From Cyanobacteriota bacterium (GTDB taxonomy: Bacteria; Cyanobacteriota; Cyanobacteriia; PCC-6307; Cyanobiaceae): a stretch of DNA of 18,022 bases. Every line of letters starts with the position of its first letter. Position 1 is the first letter of the stretch. The notes beneath the pieces are model-generated. The model was not told where the DNA came from. It did no database searches and saw only the letters and a program-made list of their open reading frames with translations. The translations under genes and the position numbers were made by a program. Below, piece after piece: positions 1 through 7,231 of this stretch. Location of the stretch: assembly GCA_026389255.1 (NCBI GenBank), contig JAPLIF010000369.1:1-18022 (forward strand). Direction: 5' to 3'.

Positions 1-2216
1 TGCACCGCGCCGGGGGCGAGCACATCCCCACCCGCCAGGATCTGGCGCACGCTGGCCAGTGCTTCTGGTTGGTCCTCAACCATGGCCTGGAACAGGCCGG
101 CGGTGAGCCAGAGGGTGGAGATGCGCTGCTGGCGCAGCAAGGCGGCCAACTCCTGCAGCGAAAGCTGCCCCGGTGGCGCCATCACCAGGGTGGCGCCGTT
201 GAGCAGGGCCGCCCAGATCTCGAACGTGGCCGCATCAAAGGCCAGGGGTGCCAGCTGCAGCACCCGATCACCGCTGCTGATCGCATAGGGATTGGCGGGA
301 TCCAGCAGCCGCAGGATGCCGCGATGCTCGATCAGCACCCCCTTGGGCACCCCGGTGGAGCCTGAAGTGGTGGTGAGGTAGGCGAGTTGGCGGGGGTGAT
401 GCTCTTGCGCAGCGGGATTGGAAGCCGGCTGGCCGTCGAGCCCCTGGGGGTGATCGCTCAGGCGTAGCAGCCACGGTTGCCGCTCGGTGCGGCAGGGGAT
501 TTCCAAGCCGGCGGCGCTGATCACCACGGCGGGAGCGGCATCCTCAAGGATCTGCCCGAGGCGTTGCGGCGGCCAAGCGGGGTCGAGGGGCAGGTAGGCC
601 CCACCGGCCTTAAGGATCGCCAGCAGGGCCACCACCAACTCCACCGAGCGCTCCAGCGCCACCGCCACGATCACCTCAGGGCCCACGCCCCGATCGATCA
701 ATGCATGCGCCAGCCGATTCGCTCGGGCATTGAGCTCGCCATAGCTGAGCTGCTGATCCCCGAACACCAGCGCAATCGCCTCTGGCGTGCGCTCCACCTG
801 CTGTTCAAACAGCTGGTGCACGCAAAGCTCAGGCACCTCAACAACAGGCCCCTGCTGCCAGCTCTCGATCAGCTGGCGCTCCGGTTCCGGCAGAAGATTA
901 AGGGCCGCCGCAGGCTGATCAGGTGCCTGCACCGCTGAGCTGAGCAAGGTGATCAGGTGGGACCTAAGCCGGTCGATGCGATCGCCATCGAACAAATCAG
1001 TGGCGTAGGTGATCGAGGCGCTCAGCCCTTGATCGGCACTCCGGCGGAGATAGAAGGAAAGATCGACCTTGGCGGAATCACGCCTGGAGGGAAGGACTTG
1101 CACCGTCTCCACCATCTGCTCAAACGGCAGCTCCTGGTGGTCGTAGGCAGCGATCGAGGCATCCCGCACCTGAGCCAGCAGCTCCCGGAAGCTCTGCTCG
1201 GGCGCGAAGCGCAGGCGGATCGGCAGCGTGTTGATGAAGAAGCCGATCAGCCTCTCGAGATCCGGATGGTTGCGGCCCCAGATCGGAATGCCGATCGCGA
1301 AATCGTCCTGGCGGCTGTAGCGATGCAGCAGCAGGGCCACCACCGCCAGCAACCCCATCTGCAGGGTGGCGCCCTCCCGGCGGCAGAGCTGCTCGAAGGG
1401 CTCCAGCAGCGCCGGTTCGATCGTGAACCCAACGCTTCCGCCGCGGTGCGAGGGCATCGCTGGCCGTGGTCGATCGGTGGGAAGCTCCAGCGGCTCTAGA
1501 TCCCGCAGCTGCTCAACCCAGTAGTCCTGCAGCTCAACGAGCCGCTCACCGCTCAGCCGTTGCCGCTGCCAGGCGGCGTAGTCCTGGTAAGAAATGGAAA
1601 GCGGCTCAAGCTGCGCTGATCGACCGGCGATCTTGGCGTTGTAAAGCTCCACCAGATCCCGAGCCAGCACGGATCGCGACCAGCCATCGGAGGCGATGTG
1701 GTGGTGGTTGATCAGCAACCCATGCTCCTGGTCATCCACCGCAAGCAACCGGGCCCGCAGCAGCAGACCCGCCGTCAGATCAAACGGCGTGCGGTCCTCC
1801 TGCTCCAGCCACCCCTGGATCACCACCTCCGCTTCCCGCTCGCCCAACGCTTCCCGTTCCAGGGCAAAGGGCGCCGCCGGGTGAACGATCTGAATCACCT
1901 CGCTCCCCTGCAACCGGAAGGAGGTGCGCAGGGTGGAATGGCGCTCGATCAGCCCTTCCAGAGCGTTCTGCAGGGCCTCCCCATCCAGATCACCCCTCAA
2001 CCGCCACACCGCTGGCCGGTGATAAGCCGTGAGCTCAGGCTCCAGCTGGTGCAAAAACCACAGCCGCGTCTGGGCAAACGAGGCCGGATAGGCCTGGCAG
2101 CCTGGGGGCCAATCACCGGGCAGGGGGGCGGCGGGGGAAGGACCGCTGAGGCCTTTGGCAACCTGAAGCTGCCGCAGCCTGCCAACCCGGTCCGACAACC
2201 GCGGGGCGTTGGTCAT
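1..2216 (-). CDS. Non-ribosomal peptide synthetase, C-A module, partial (continues beyond left edge)
   Basis: This is the N-terminal part of an NRPS that condenses an upstream acyl/aminoacyl group with its own amino acid. The 738 visible codons are open from the ATG at 2216 to the window edge. A short leader is followed by a condensation domain (about residues 40-450). It has the C1 motif SFAQTRLWFL (46-55) and an intact HHIASDG active site (172-178), which looks like the LCL type. The adenylation domain starts near 465, with A1-A2 (SYGELNARANRLAHAL; LKAGGAYLPLDP), A3 (TTTSGSTGVPKG, 615-626) and FDAATFEIW (660-668). The visible specificity-code positions read D661, A662, F665, W703, L727, G729. 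This resembles the valine-type code DAFW(I/L)G, but the last positions are outside the window. The start ATG overlaps a TGA in the frame of the upstream lyase (ATGA, 2216-2213), suggesting translational coupling. Thiolation and later modules are not visible. Confidence 0.93.
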   Translation of the reverse strand, partial: MTNAPRLSDRVGRLRQLQVAKGLSGPSPAAPLPGDWPPGCQAYPASFAQTRLWFLHQLEPELTAYHRPAVWRLRGDLDGEALQNALEGLIERHSTLRTSFRLQGSEVIQIVHPAAPFALEREALGEREAEVVIQGWLEQEDRTPFDLTAGLLLRARLLAVDDQEHGLLINHHHIASDGWSRSVLARDLVELYNAKIAGRSAQLEPLSISYQDYAAWQRQRLSGERLVELQDYWVEQLRDLEPLELPTDRPRPAMPSHRGGSVGFTIEPALLEPFEQLCRREGATLQMGLLAVVALLLHRYSRQDDFAIGIPIWGRNHPDLERLIGFFINTLPIRLRFAPEQSFRELLAQVRDASIAAYDHQELPFEQMVETVQVLPSRRDSAKVDLSFYLRRSADQGLSASITYATDLFDGDRIDRLRSHLITLLSSAVQAPDQPAAALNLLPEPERQLIESWQQGPVVEVPELCVHQLFEQQVERTPEAIALVFGDQQLSYGELNARANRLAHALIDRGVGPEVIVAVALERSVELVVALLAILKAGGAYLPLDPAWPPQRLGQILEDAAPAVVISAAGLEIPCRTERQPWLLRLSDHPQGLDGQPASNPAAQEHHPRQLAYLTTTSGSTGVPKGVLIEHRGILRLLDPANPYAISSGDRVLQLAPLAFDAATFEIWAALLNGATLVMAPPGQLSLQELAALLRQQRISTLWLTAGLFQAMVEDQPEALASVRQILAGGDVLAPGAV
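978..985. repeat. HIP1 octamer (GCGATCGC)
   Basis: One exact copy of the highly iterated palindrome that is abundant in many cyanobacterial genomes. It lies inside the NRPS gene. I found no second exact copy, so it only weakly supports the cyanobacterial origin. Confidence 0.6.
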
Positions 2217-2344
2217 GGGCCACCCGCCCGCTTCAAGTTGGCCTCCAGGACGGCGTTGCAGTGGGAGAGCTGCCGGCCGCTGGACAACGCCTCCTTGAGA
2301 TCCGCGCTCTCATCGAGGAGGCCCTCCAGCGCTCGCTCGATCGC
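2213..2344 (-). pseudogene. In-frame C-terminal continuation of the lyase after the TAG (43 codons plus TGA)
   Basis: After TAG 2347-2345 the same frame stays open for 43 codons. It begins AIERALEGLLDES, includes ADLKEALSSGRQL and VLEANLKRAGG, and ends at TGA 2215-2213. The stretch looks like amphipathic helix and fits the C-terminal helices expected after the LIYSTPxLFAAQ segment in this superfamily. Its stop overlaps the NRPS start as ATGA, the usual arrangement for a coupled operon gene. I therefore read it as the real end of the lyase gene, separated by one nonsense codon. Readthrough would give a 284-residue protein, near the usual family size. A sequencing error at the TAG would give the same picture. 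Confidence 0.8.
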
Positions 2345-3067
2345 CTACTGGGCAGCGAACAGACAGGGGGTGCTGTAGATCAGCCCCTGCACACCCTGAC
2401 GGGCCAGATCGGCCCGGCTGCAGGCCGGCACCTTGCCGCCACCGATGACATTGCAGAACACGGGGCAGCTCACGGCTTGCCTCAGTTCGGCGAAGAGAGC
2501 CAAATCCTTGATGCCATCGGCGAGCACGGCGTCACAGCCGGCCTGTTCAAACGCCCGCACCCGGGTGAGGATTTCGGCTGGATCGGAGGCATCCGTGCGC
2601 GCCACGACGACCATCGAAGTCCGATGGTGCAGCACCGCTTCCAGCTTCACCAAATACTCCGGCAAGGGCAGGATACTTTTGCCATCGAGGTGGCCGCAGC
2701 GGCGGGGCCTGGCCTGATCCTCGAGCACCACCCCCGACGCACCGCAGCGCTCCAGGGTCCGGGCCACATGGCTGGCCACCGTGGCATCACCGAAGCCATC
2801 GTCGATGTCCACCAGCAGATGGTGATCGGGCAGCAGGGCGCGCAAGCGACTGGTGGTGGTGGTGAGATCACCCCAGCCGATGAAGCCCACATCGGGCAGG
2901 CCAAAGGCGCTGGCGGCCAGGCCGAAACCGCTGAGAAACAAGGCCCCAAAGCGATCGGCCGCCAGGGAGGCGCTGAACAGGTCGTAGACCCCCAGGAAGG
3001 GAACGACCCGCTCCTGGGCTTGCGCCATCTTCAGGACTTCCCCCAAGTTGGACCCTGCCGTCGTCAT
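2345..3067 (-). CDS. Isocitrate lyase/PEP mutase-family lyase, apparently truncated by an in-frame amber codon
   Basis: This is a 240-residue (beta/alpha)8-type protein of the ICL/PEP-mutase superfamily, whose members make or break C-C or P-C bonds of small oxo/hydroxy acids. Visible motifs are SGFGLAASAFGLPDVG (46-61), the metal-site motif DIDDGFGD (87-94), EDQ (116-118), RRCGH (122-126) with the lyase-type Cys124, and RTDA (157-160). The RRCGH motif and the absence of EDKxxxxxNS argue for a C-C lyase (methylisocitrate, dimethylmalate or oxaloacetate-hydrolase-like) and not a phosphonate-forming mutase. The substrate is unknown. I chose ATG 3067 because GGAG (3078-3075) lies 7 nt upstream; an ATG at 3091 would overlap the previous gene. 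It begins 4 nt after the A-PCP stop. The reading ends at TAG 2347-2345, but family-like sequence continues in the same frame to 2213. The family is usually near 290 residues, so this product is short. Confidence 0.85.
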   Translation of the reverse strand: MTTAGSNLGEVLKMAQAQERVVPFLGVYDLFSASLAADRFGALFLSGFGLAASAFGLPDVGFIGWGDLTTTTSRLRALLPDHHLLVDIDDGFGDATVASHVARTLERCGASGVVLEDQARPRRCGHLDGKSILPLPEYLVKLEAVLHHRTSMVVVARTDASDPAEILTRVRAFEQAGCDAVLADGIKDLALFAELRQAVSCPVFCNVIGGGKVPACSRADLARQGVQGLIYSTPCLFAAQ

Positions 3068-3071
3068 CCGC

Positions 3072-4901
3072 TCACTCCGCCCCCAAGGCATTCAGGGCTT
3101 CATCGAGGCGCTGGTCCAGCTGTTCCGCCAGGCTGCGGACGGTGGGGTGGGCGAACAGGAGGACGGGACTGAGGGCGAGCGCCAACGCCTGCTCCAGCGC
3201 ATTCACCACCCGCTGGCCGGAGAGGGAATCCCCGCCCAGCATAAAGAAATTGGCGTTGCGACCCGGCGCTGGTTGCTGCAACACAGCCGCAAAGGTGTGG
3301 GCCACCAATTCCTCCATCTCACCCCGAACGGGCTCGTCGGCGGGAAAAAGAATGGCACCGAGCTTCTCCGCCAGGCCGATGCGCTGCAACTTGCCGGTGG
3401 CGCCCCTCGGCAGGGCCTCGAGCAAGACGATGCGGGAGGGCACCTCATGGGGGGCGAGCTGGGAAAAGGCATGGGCGCGCAGCTCCTGTTCCTCGGCCGC
3501 AGCCCCCGCCCGGAGCACCACGGCTGCCGCCAGATCCTCGCCAAGGGTGGGGTGGGGCACGGCGAAGGCCAGGGCCTGCTCCACGGCCGGATGCCCCAGG
3601 AGCGCCTCATCGACGCGGCGGGGAATCACCTTCTCCCCGCCGCGATTGATCATTTCCTTCAGGCGGCCCGTGAGGGTGAGCCGCCCCTCGCCATCCAACA
3701 GGCCCTCGTCGCCGGTGAGAAACCACGCGTCCCCGTTGGCATCGTGCACCCAGCCGCTGGAGGCCGCGGCCTCATAGCCCGCGGTCACGTTGCCCCCACG
3801 GATGGCCACCTCACCGCACTCTCCTGACGGAAGCTGGCGCCGGTCGGGCCCCAGCACCACCACCTCGGGCCCCGCGGCCGCCCCCACGCTGCCGGGCTGA
3901 CGGACAACGCCTGCGCCCGGCAACCGGTTGCTGCAGATCTGGTGCGCCGCCTCCGTCATCCCATAGGCCTCGATCACAGGGACGCCAAACACCGCCTCCA
4001 GCCGCTCGAACACCGGTGGCGGCAGGGGGGAGGAGGACGAGCGGAGCAACCGCAGCCGATGGGCGGGGGTGGATTGGTGGGTGCGATCCTGTTCAGCCAG
4101 CAGCCCCTGGAGCAGGGTGGGCACCGCCGAAAGCCAGCTGGGCTCGAGGCTGTCCAGGGCCGCAAGCAGGGCATGGGGAGCGTTGCTGCAGCAACAGATC
4201 ACACTCCCACCAGCCACCAAGGGGGCCAGCAATGAGGCCACGATTCCATGGATATGGAACAGGGGCATCGCCGCCAGGCTGCGGTCGCCAGGCCCCAGGG
4301 CCAAGACTTCGGCCACCGAACGGGCCGAGGCCAGAAGATTGGCGTGACTTAACGGCACCACCTTGGGGCGGGAGGTGGTGCCGGAGGTCTGCAGCAATAG
4401 GGCGAGATCCGTGGCGGCCGGGCCGGCCAACCGGGCGGCGGGCTCGGCGGCACTGGCCAGCGGATCGAGGTGCAGCAGGGGAAGCCCCAGCTCCTGGACC
4501 GCCTCCAGCACCGCCGCGGGAGGGTCCCCATCCACGAGCACATGGGTGGCCCGCAGCCGGCGCAGATCGTCCAGCACGATGCCCAGGGGGCTCGACGGCA
4601 CCAGGGGTGCCACGGCTGCCACCCCCATGCCGGCCAGCAAACAGATCGCCAGGTCCACCCCGGGGGCCATCACCACCGCCAAGCGATCGGTCCGAACCAC
4701 CCCCTCCCGGACCAGAAGAGCGGCCAACCCGGCAACCGCCGCCGCCAGCGACCGGCGCGTGATCAGAGCACCATCGTGAGCGAACAGAGCCGGGCGATCG
4801 GGCTCGTTGACATTTGGCTCAAGCCACCAGCAGGCAGGAAGAAGCAAGGGCTGAGAGAAGGATTGAGGGAGATCGCCAGAGCCGCGAACGTCCAACGCCA
4901 A
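3072..4901 (-). CDS. Acyl-adenylating enzyme fused to a peptidyl/acyl carrier domain (A-PCP, probable loading protein)
   Basis: This protein should activate a carboxylic acid as its adenylate and load it on its own carrier domain. The adenylation part (about 20-510) has LLLQTSGTTSRPKVVPLSH (A3), YGMTEAAHQ (A5), FLTGDEG (A7), GRLKEMINRGGEKVIPRRVD (A8) and the A10 lysine K504 in PRGATGK. The A8 wording and LFHIHGIVASLLAPL resemble the oxalate-CoA ligase/Pcs60 branch of acyl-CoA synthetases more than amino-acid A domains, so the substrate may be a small non-amino acid. The carrier domain follows, with FFMLGGDSLSGQR and phosphopantetheine Ser559. There is no condensation domain, which suits a starter unit for the NRPS downstream. 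The start is uncertain. TTG 4901 has GGAG (4906-4903) only 1 nt away; TTG 4895 lies 7 nt from the same GGAG and may be the true start. It is first in an operon with the lyase (4-nt gap). Confidence 0.88.
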   Translation of the reverse strand: MALDVRGSGDLPQSFSQPLLLPACWWLEPNVNEPDRPALFAHDGALITRRSLAAAVAGLAALLVREGVVRTDRLAVVMAPGVDLAICLLAGMGVAAVAPLVPSSPLGIVLDDLRRLRATHVLVDGDPPAAVLEAVQELGLPLLHLDPLASAAEPAARLAGPAATDLALLLQTSGTTSRPKVVPLSHANLLASARSVAEVLALGPGDRSLAAMPLFHIHGIVASLLAPLVAGGSVICCCSNAPHALLAALDSLEPSWLSAVPTLLQGLLAEQDRTHQSTPAHRLRLLRSSSSPLPPPVFERLEAVFGVPVIEAYGMTEAAHQICSNRLPGAGVVRQPGSVGAAAGPEVVVLGPDRRQLPSGECGEVAIRGGNVTAGYEAAASSGWVHDANGDAWFLTGDEGLLDGEGRLTLTGRLKEMINRGGEKVIPRRVDEALLGHPAVEQALAFAVPHPTLGEDLAAAVVLRAGAAAEEQELRAHAFSQLAPHEVPSRIVLLEALPRGATGKLQRIGLAEKLGAILFPADEPVRGEMEELVAHTFAAVLQQPAPGRNANFFMLGGDSLSGQRVVNALEQALALALSPVLLFAHPTVRSLAEQLDQRLDEALNALGAE

Positions 4902-5415
4902 ACTCCAAACAGCAATAACAAACGCAAGTATGTCACGCCAAAAACCTCAATGAGGCAAATCGCGATTAAACAGTGTAAATCTATTACGCATGCTTAAAAC
5001 ATCAGCTCGACAAAGCAAAGACGAATTGCAGAAGGAACAACATGTTGCCCGAGGTCAAGGCCAGCCAGAAAGGTGAAGCGGCCGTTGGGAGCATCAGACC
5101 GGTCACTCCAGCCAGACCGGAGCAGCGCATCGGGCCTGTCAGGAACTTGACCGCAGCAGGGGCCTGCGCGAATACCCCCGCTCGCGTGATTCACCCTGAT
5201 ACCGGCGGTGGCGATCAGCCCCGGCAAGAGGGCAGCCCGACAACCGGCTGGATCGCTGGGCCAGCCTGGAGGCGCGTGGCTCCCGAAGACCTGGGTGCGC
5301 CACCCAGCCGGCAGGCCCCGCGAGGCCTTGAACTCTGGGTCGCTGGCTCAACCATCACCATCACCCAGCCCCAGCCTCCCTAAGATCCCAATCAAAGCCC
5401 TTCCCCCCCGGCCCC
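4902..5415. other. Divergent intergenic region between the NRPS operon and ndhH; no supported gene
   Basis: The stretch 4902-5040 is AT-rich compared with its surroundings and probably carries the leftward promoter of the NRPS operon, but I found no clean -35/-10 pair. It holds a 10-bp perfect palindrome, AATCGCGATT (4958-4967), and a short inverted repeat, CCTCAATGAGG (4945-4955), either of which could be an operator. The stretch 5041-5415 is GC-rich and includes the palindrome GACCGGTC (5097-5104). Open frames there encode low-complexity Pro/Gly/Arg/Ala sequence without recognisable domains. I see no tRNA-like cloverleaf. Confidence 0.55.
4958..4967. promoter_or_regulatory. Perfect 10-bp palindrome, possible operator upstream of the NRPS operon
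   Basis: AATCGCGATT reads the same on both strands and lies about 57 bp upstream of the first possible start of the A-PCP gene, in the AT-rich part of the spacer. The position suits a regulator site. No regulator gene is seen in the window, and one short palindrome can occur by chance. Confidence 0.25.
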
Positions 5416-6600
5416 ATGACGCAACTTGAGACGCGCACGGAGCCGATGGTGGTCAACTTCGGGCCCCATCACCCCTCGATGCACGGGGTGTTGCGGCTGG
5501 TGGTGACCCTAGATGGCGAGGATGTGGTGGATTGCGAGCCGGTGATCGGCTATCTCCACCGCGGCATGGAGAAAATCGCCGAAAACCGCACCAGCGTCAT
5601 GTACGTGCCGTACGTGAGCCGCATGGATTACGCGGCCGGCATGTTCTATGAGGCCATCGTAGTCAATGCCCCCGAGCGGCTGGCCAACATCAAGGTGCCG
5701 CGCCGGGCCAGCTACATCCGGGTGTTGATGCTGGAGCTGAACCGCATCGCCAACCACCTGTTGTGGCTAGGTCCCTTCTTGGCGGATGTGGGGGCCCAGA
5801 CGCCCTTCTTCTATATCTTCCGGGAACGGGAGATGATCTATGACCTCTGGGAAGCCGCCACCGGCCAACGGTTGATCAACAACAACTATTTCCGCATCGG
5901 TGGTGTGGCGGTGGATCTGCCCTACGGCTGGCTGGAGAAATGCGAAGACTTCTGCAACTGGTTCGGCCCCAAAATCGATGAATACGAAAAACTGATCACC
6001 AATAATCCCATTTTCCGCCGCCGCATTGAGGGCCTGGGCGTCGTCAGCCGCGACCAGGCGATCAATTGGAGCCTGTCCGGACCGATGCTGCGCGCCTCCG
6101 GCGTCCCCTGGGACCTGCGCAAGGTTGACCACTACGAGTGCTACGACGATTTCGAATGGGCCGTCGCCTACGAGAAAGAAGGCGACTGCTTTGCCCGCTA
6201 CCGGGTGCGCGTTGAAGAAATGCGCCAATCCCTCAAGATTCTGCGCCAGGCGATCCGCATGATTCCCGGCGGACCCACCGAAAACCTGGAGGCCCGCCGC
6301 ATCACCGAAGGCAAAACCAGCGACGCCTACGACTTCGACTACCAATACGTCGCCAAAAAAGTGGCCCCCACCTTCAAGATTCCCAGCGGCGAGCTCTACA
6401 CCCGCCTCGAATCCGGCAAGGGCGAAATCGGCGTCTTCATCCAGGGCAACGACGATGTCACCCCCTGGCGCTTCAAGATCCGCGCCGCCGACCTCAACAA
6501 CCTCCAGATCCTGCCCCACATCCTCAAGGGGGCTAAGGTGGCCGACATCATGGCCATCCTCGGCTCCATCGACGTGATCATGGGATCGGTGGATCGCTGA
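5416..6600 (+). CDS. ndhH: NAD(P)H-quinone oxidoreductase (NDH-1) subunit H
   Basis: NdhH (the NuoD/49-kDa equivalent) sits in the hydrophilic arm of thylakoid NDH-1 next to the quinone site and takes part in cyclic electron flow and respiration. The 394 residues match the full cyanobacterial/plastid length. Recognisable stretches are [18 protein letters not shown] near the N-terminus, [18 protein letters not shown], the [15 protein letters not shown] helix, [13 protein letters not shown], and the conserved end [29 protein letters not shown] (given here in part as family signature). The start ATG at 5416 fits the usual [11 protein letters not shown] beginning. It is transcribed away from the NRPS operon and is followed by two cell-wall-related genes on the same strand. 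No promoter motif is clear in the GC-rich upstream sequence. The gene appears intact. Confidence 0.98.
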   Translation: MTQLETRTEPMVVNFGPHHPSMHGVLRLVVTLDGEDVVDCEPVIGYLHRGMEKIAENRTSVMYVPYVSRMDYAAGMFYEAIVVNAPERLANIKVPRRASYIRVLMLELNRIANHLLWLGPFLADVGAQTPFFYIFREREMIYDLWEAATGQRLINNNYFRIGGVAVDLPYGWLEKCEDFCNWFGPKIDEYEKLITNNPIFRRRIEGLGVVSRDQAINWSLSGPMLRASGVPWDLRKVDHYECYDDFEWAVAYEKEGDCFARYRVRVEEMRQSLKILRQAIRMIPGGPTENLEARRITEGKTSDAYDFDYQYVAKKVAPTFKIPSGELYTRLESGKGEIGVFIQGNDDVTPWRFKIRAADLNNLQILPHILKGAKVADIMAILGSIDVIMGSVDR

Positions 6601-6631
6601 GGATCACCTGGTCAGCCCTTTCGTCCCCCAG

Positions 6632-7108
6632 TTGCCCCAGCCCCCTTGCGGCCCGTCGCTGACCTTGACCCTGGGTTTGGGCATGGGAATGGCCATCGCC
6701 CTGCTGGCAGGTTCAGGCGCCCGGGCCCAGGTGTACTGCTCCCAGCGGGCCGTGGTGATCGATGCACCCTCCAACATCCGCACCGCCCCCCACAATCGCG
6801 CCCCAATCGCCTGCCGACTGGCCCATAACGGCGCCGAAATCCTGGTGTTTCCGGTACCCCCATCGCGGCCGTTCTCCGCGGGCCAACCCCTGGAGAAGCC
6901 CGATTGGTACGCCACGATGGCCTGCTACAGCACCATCCAAAGCCGGGCCATCGGCCTGGGTCAGCGCCCGCTCTACATCCACCGCTCCCAGGTGCGCATC
7001 AAGGGGCCCAATCCCGACGACTGGACAGCGCCCGCCGTTCACGGGGCCCACAACACCGAGGCCAACAGCAGTTGCGAGGGCCTCTGGCAGCCAGCGCACC
7101 AGCCTTAG
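6632..7108 (+). CDS. Secreted SH3b-like protein of unknown function
   Basis: This small exported protein begins with a hydrophobic leader (LTLTLGLGMGMAIALLAG) and a likely signal-peptidase site after GARA, before QVYCSQ. The mature part resembles a bacterial SH3 (SH3b) domain: APSNIRTAP, then CRLAHNGAEILVF, WYAT, and the closing strand LYIHRSQVRI. Such domains often bind peptidoglycan or metal ligands outside the cytoplasmic membrane. Three cysteines outside the leader (in VYCS, IACR, MACYS) plus one near the C-terminus could form disulfides. The start is unsure: TTG 6632 gives 158 residues, while ATG 6683 or 6689 would shorten the leader. None has a clear ribosome site. It lies 31 bp after ndhH and upstream of a wall hydrolase gene, which supports an envelope role. 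Confidence 0.7.
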   Translation: MPQPPCGPSLTLTLGLGMGMAIALLAGSGARAQVYCSQRAVVIDAPSNIRTAPHNRAPIACRLAHNGAEILVFPVPPSRPFSAGQPLEKPDWYATMACYSTIQSRAIGLGQRPLYIHRSQVRIKGPNPDDWTAPAVHGAHNTEANSSCEGLWQPAHQP

Positions 7109-7177
7109 GCATCGCCCAGGTGGATCAATGCCTGCCTGGACTTGCAGGGGCGCTCTGCAAAATTTCGCATTGGAAAG

Positions 7178-7206
7178 TTGCGGAATTGCCGTAGGATTAC
7201 TATGAT
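7178..7206 (+). promoter_or_regulatory. Sigma70-type promoter for the muramidase/C39 fusion gene
   Basis: TTGCGG (7178-7183) and TATGAT (7201-7206) are separated by exactly 17 nt. The -10 box matches TATAAT at five of six positions and the -35 box matches TTGACA at four of six. Transcription would start about 25 bp before the ATG at 7232. It lies in a locally AT-rich gap, so the fusion gene can be expressed independently of ndhH. Confidence 0.6.
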
Positions 7207-7231
7207 TGCTTATATCTAATTTTCCGGCAGC

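Noticed and set aside
2345..3067. Phosphonate biosynthesis (PEP phosphonomutase) for the lyase
   Set aside because: The PepM motif EDKxxxxxNS is absent and the C-C lyase motif RRCGH is present; no phosphonopyruvate decarboxylase is nearby.
2261..3172. A 303-codon plus-strand open frame opposite the lyase gene
   Set aside because: It encodes low-complexity Gly/Ala/His/Gln sequence without domains and lies antisense to a protein with clear family motifs.
4945..4955. A hairpin followed by T-run as a terminator or attenuator (minus strand CCTC-ATT-GAGG-TTTTT)
   Set aside because: The stem is only four base pairs with a three-base loop, too weak for a confident terminator.
5042..5383. A 113-codon plus-strand open frame upstream of ndhH
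   Set aside because: Composition is Pro/Gly/Ala/Arg-rich and not protein-like, there is no recognisable domain, and three other frames are also open there.
5767..6519. A 250-codon minus-strand open frame
   Set aside because: It is fully antisense to ndhH, which is certain; the open frame follows from high GC at third codon positions.
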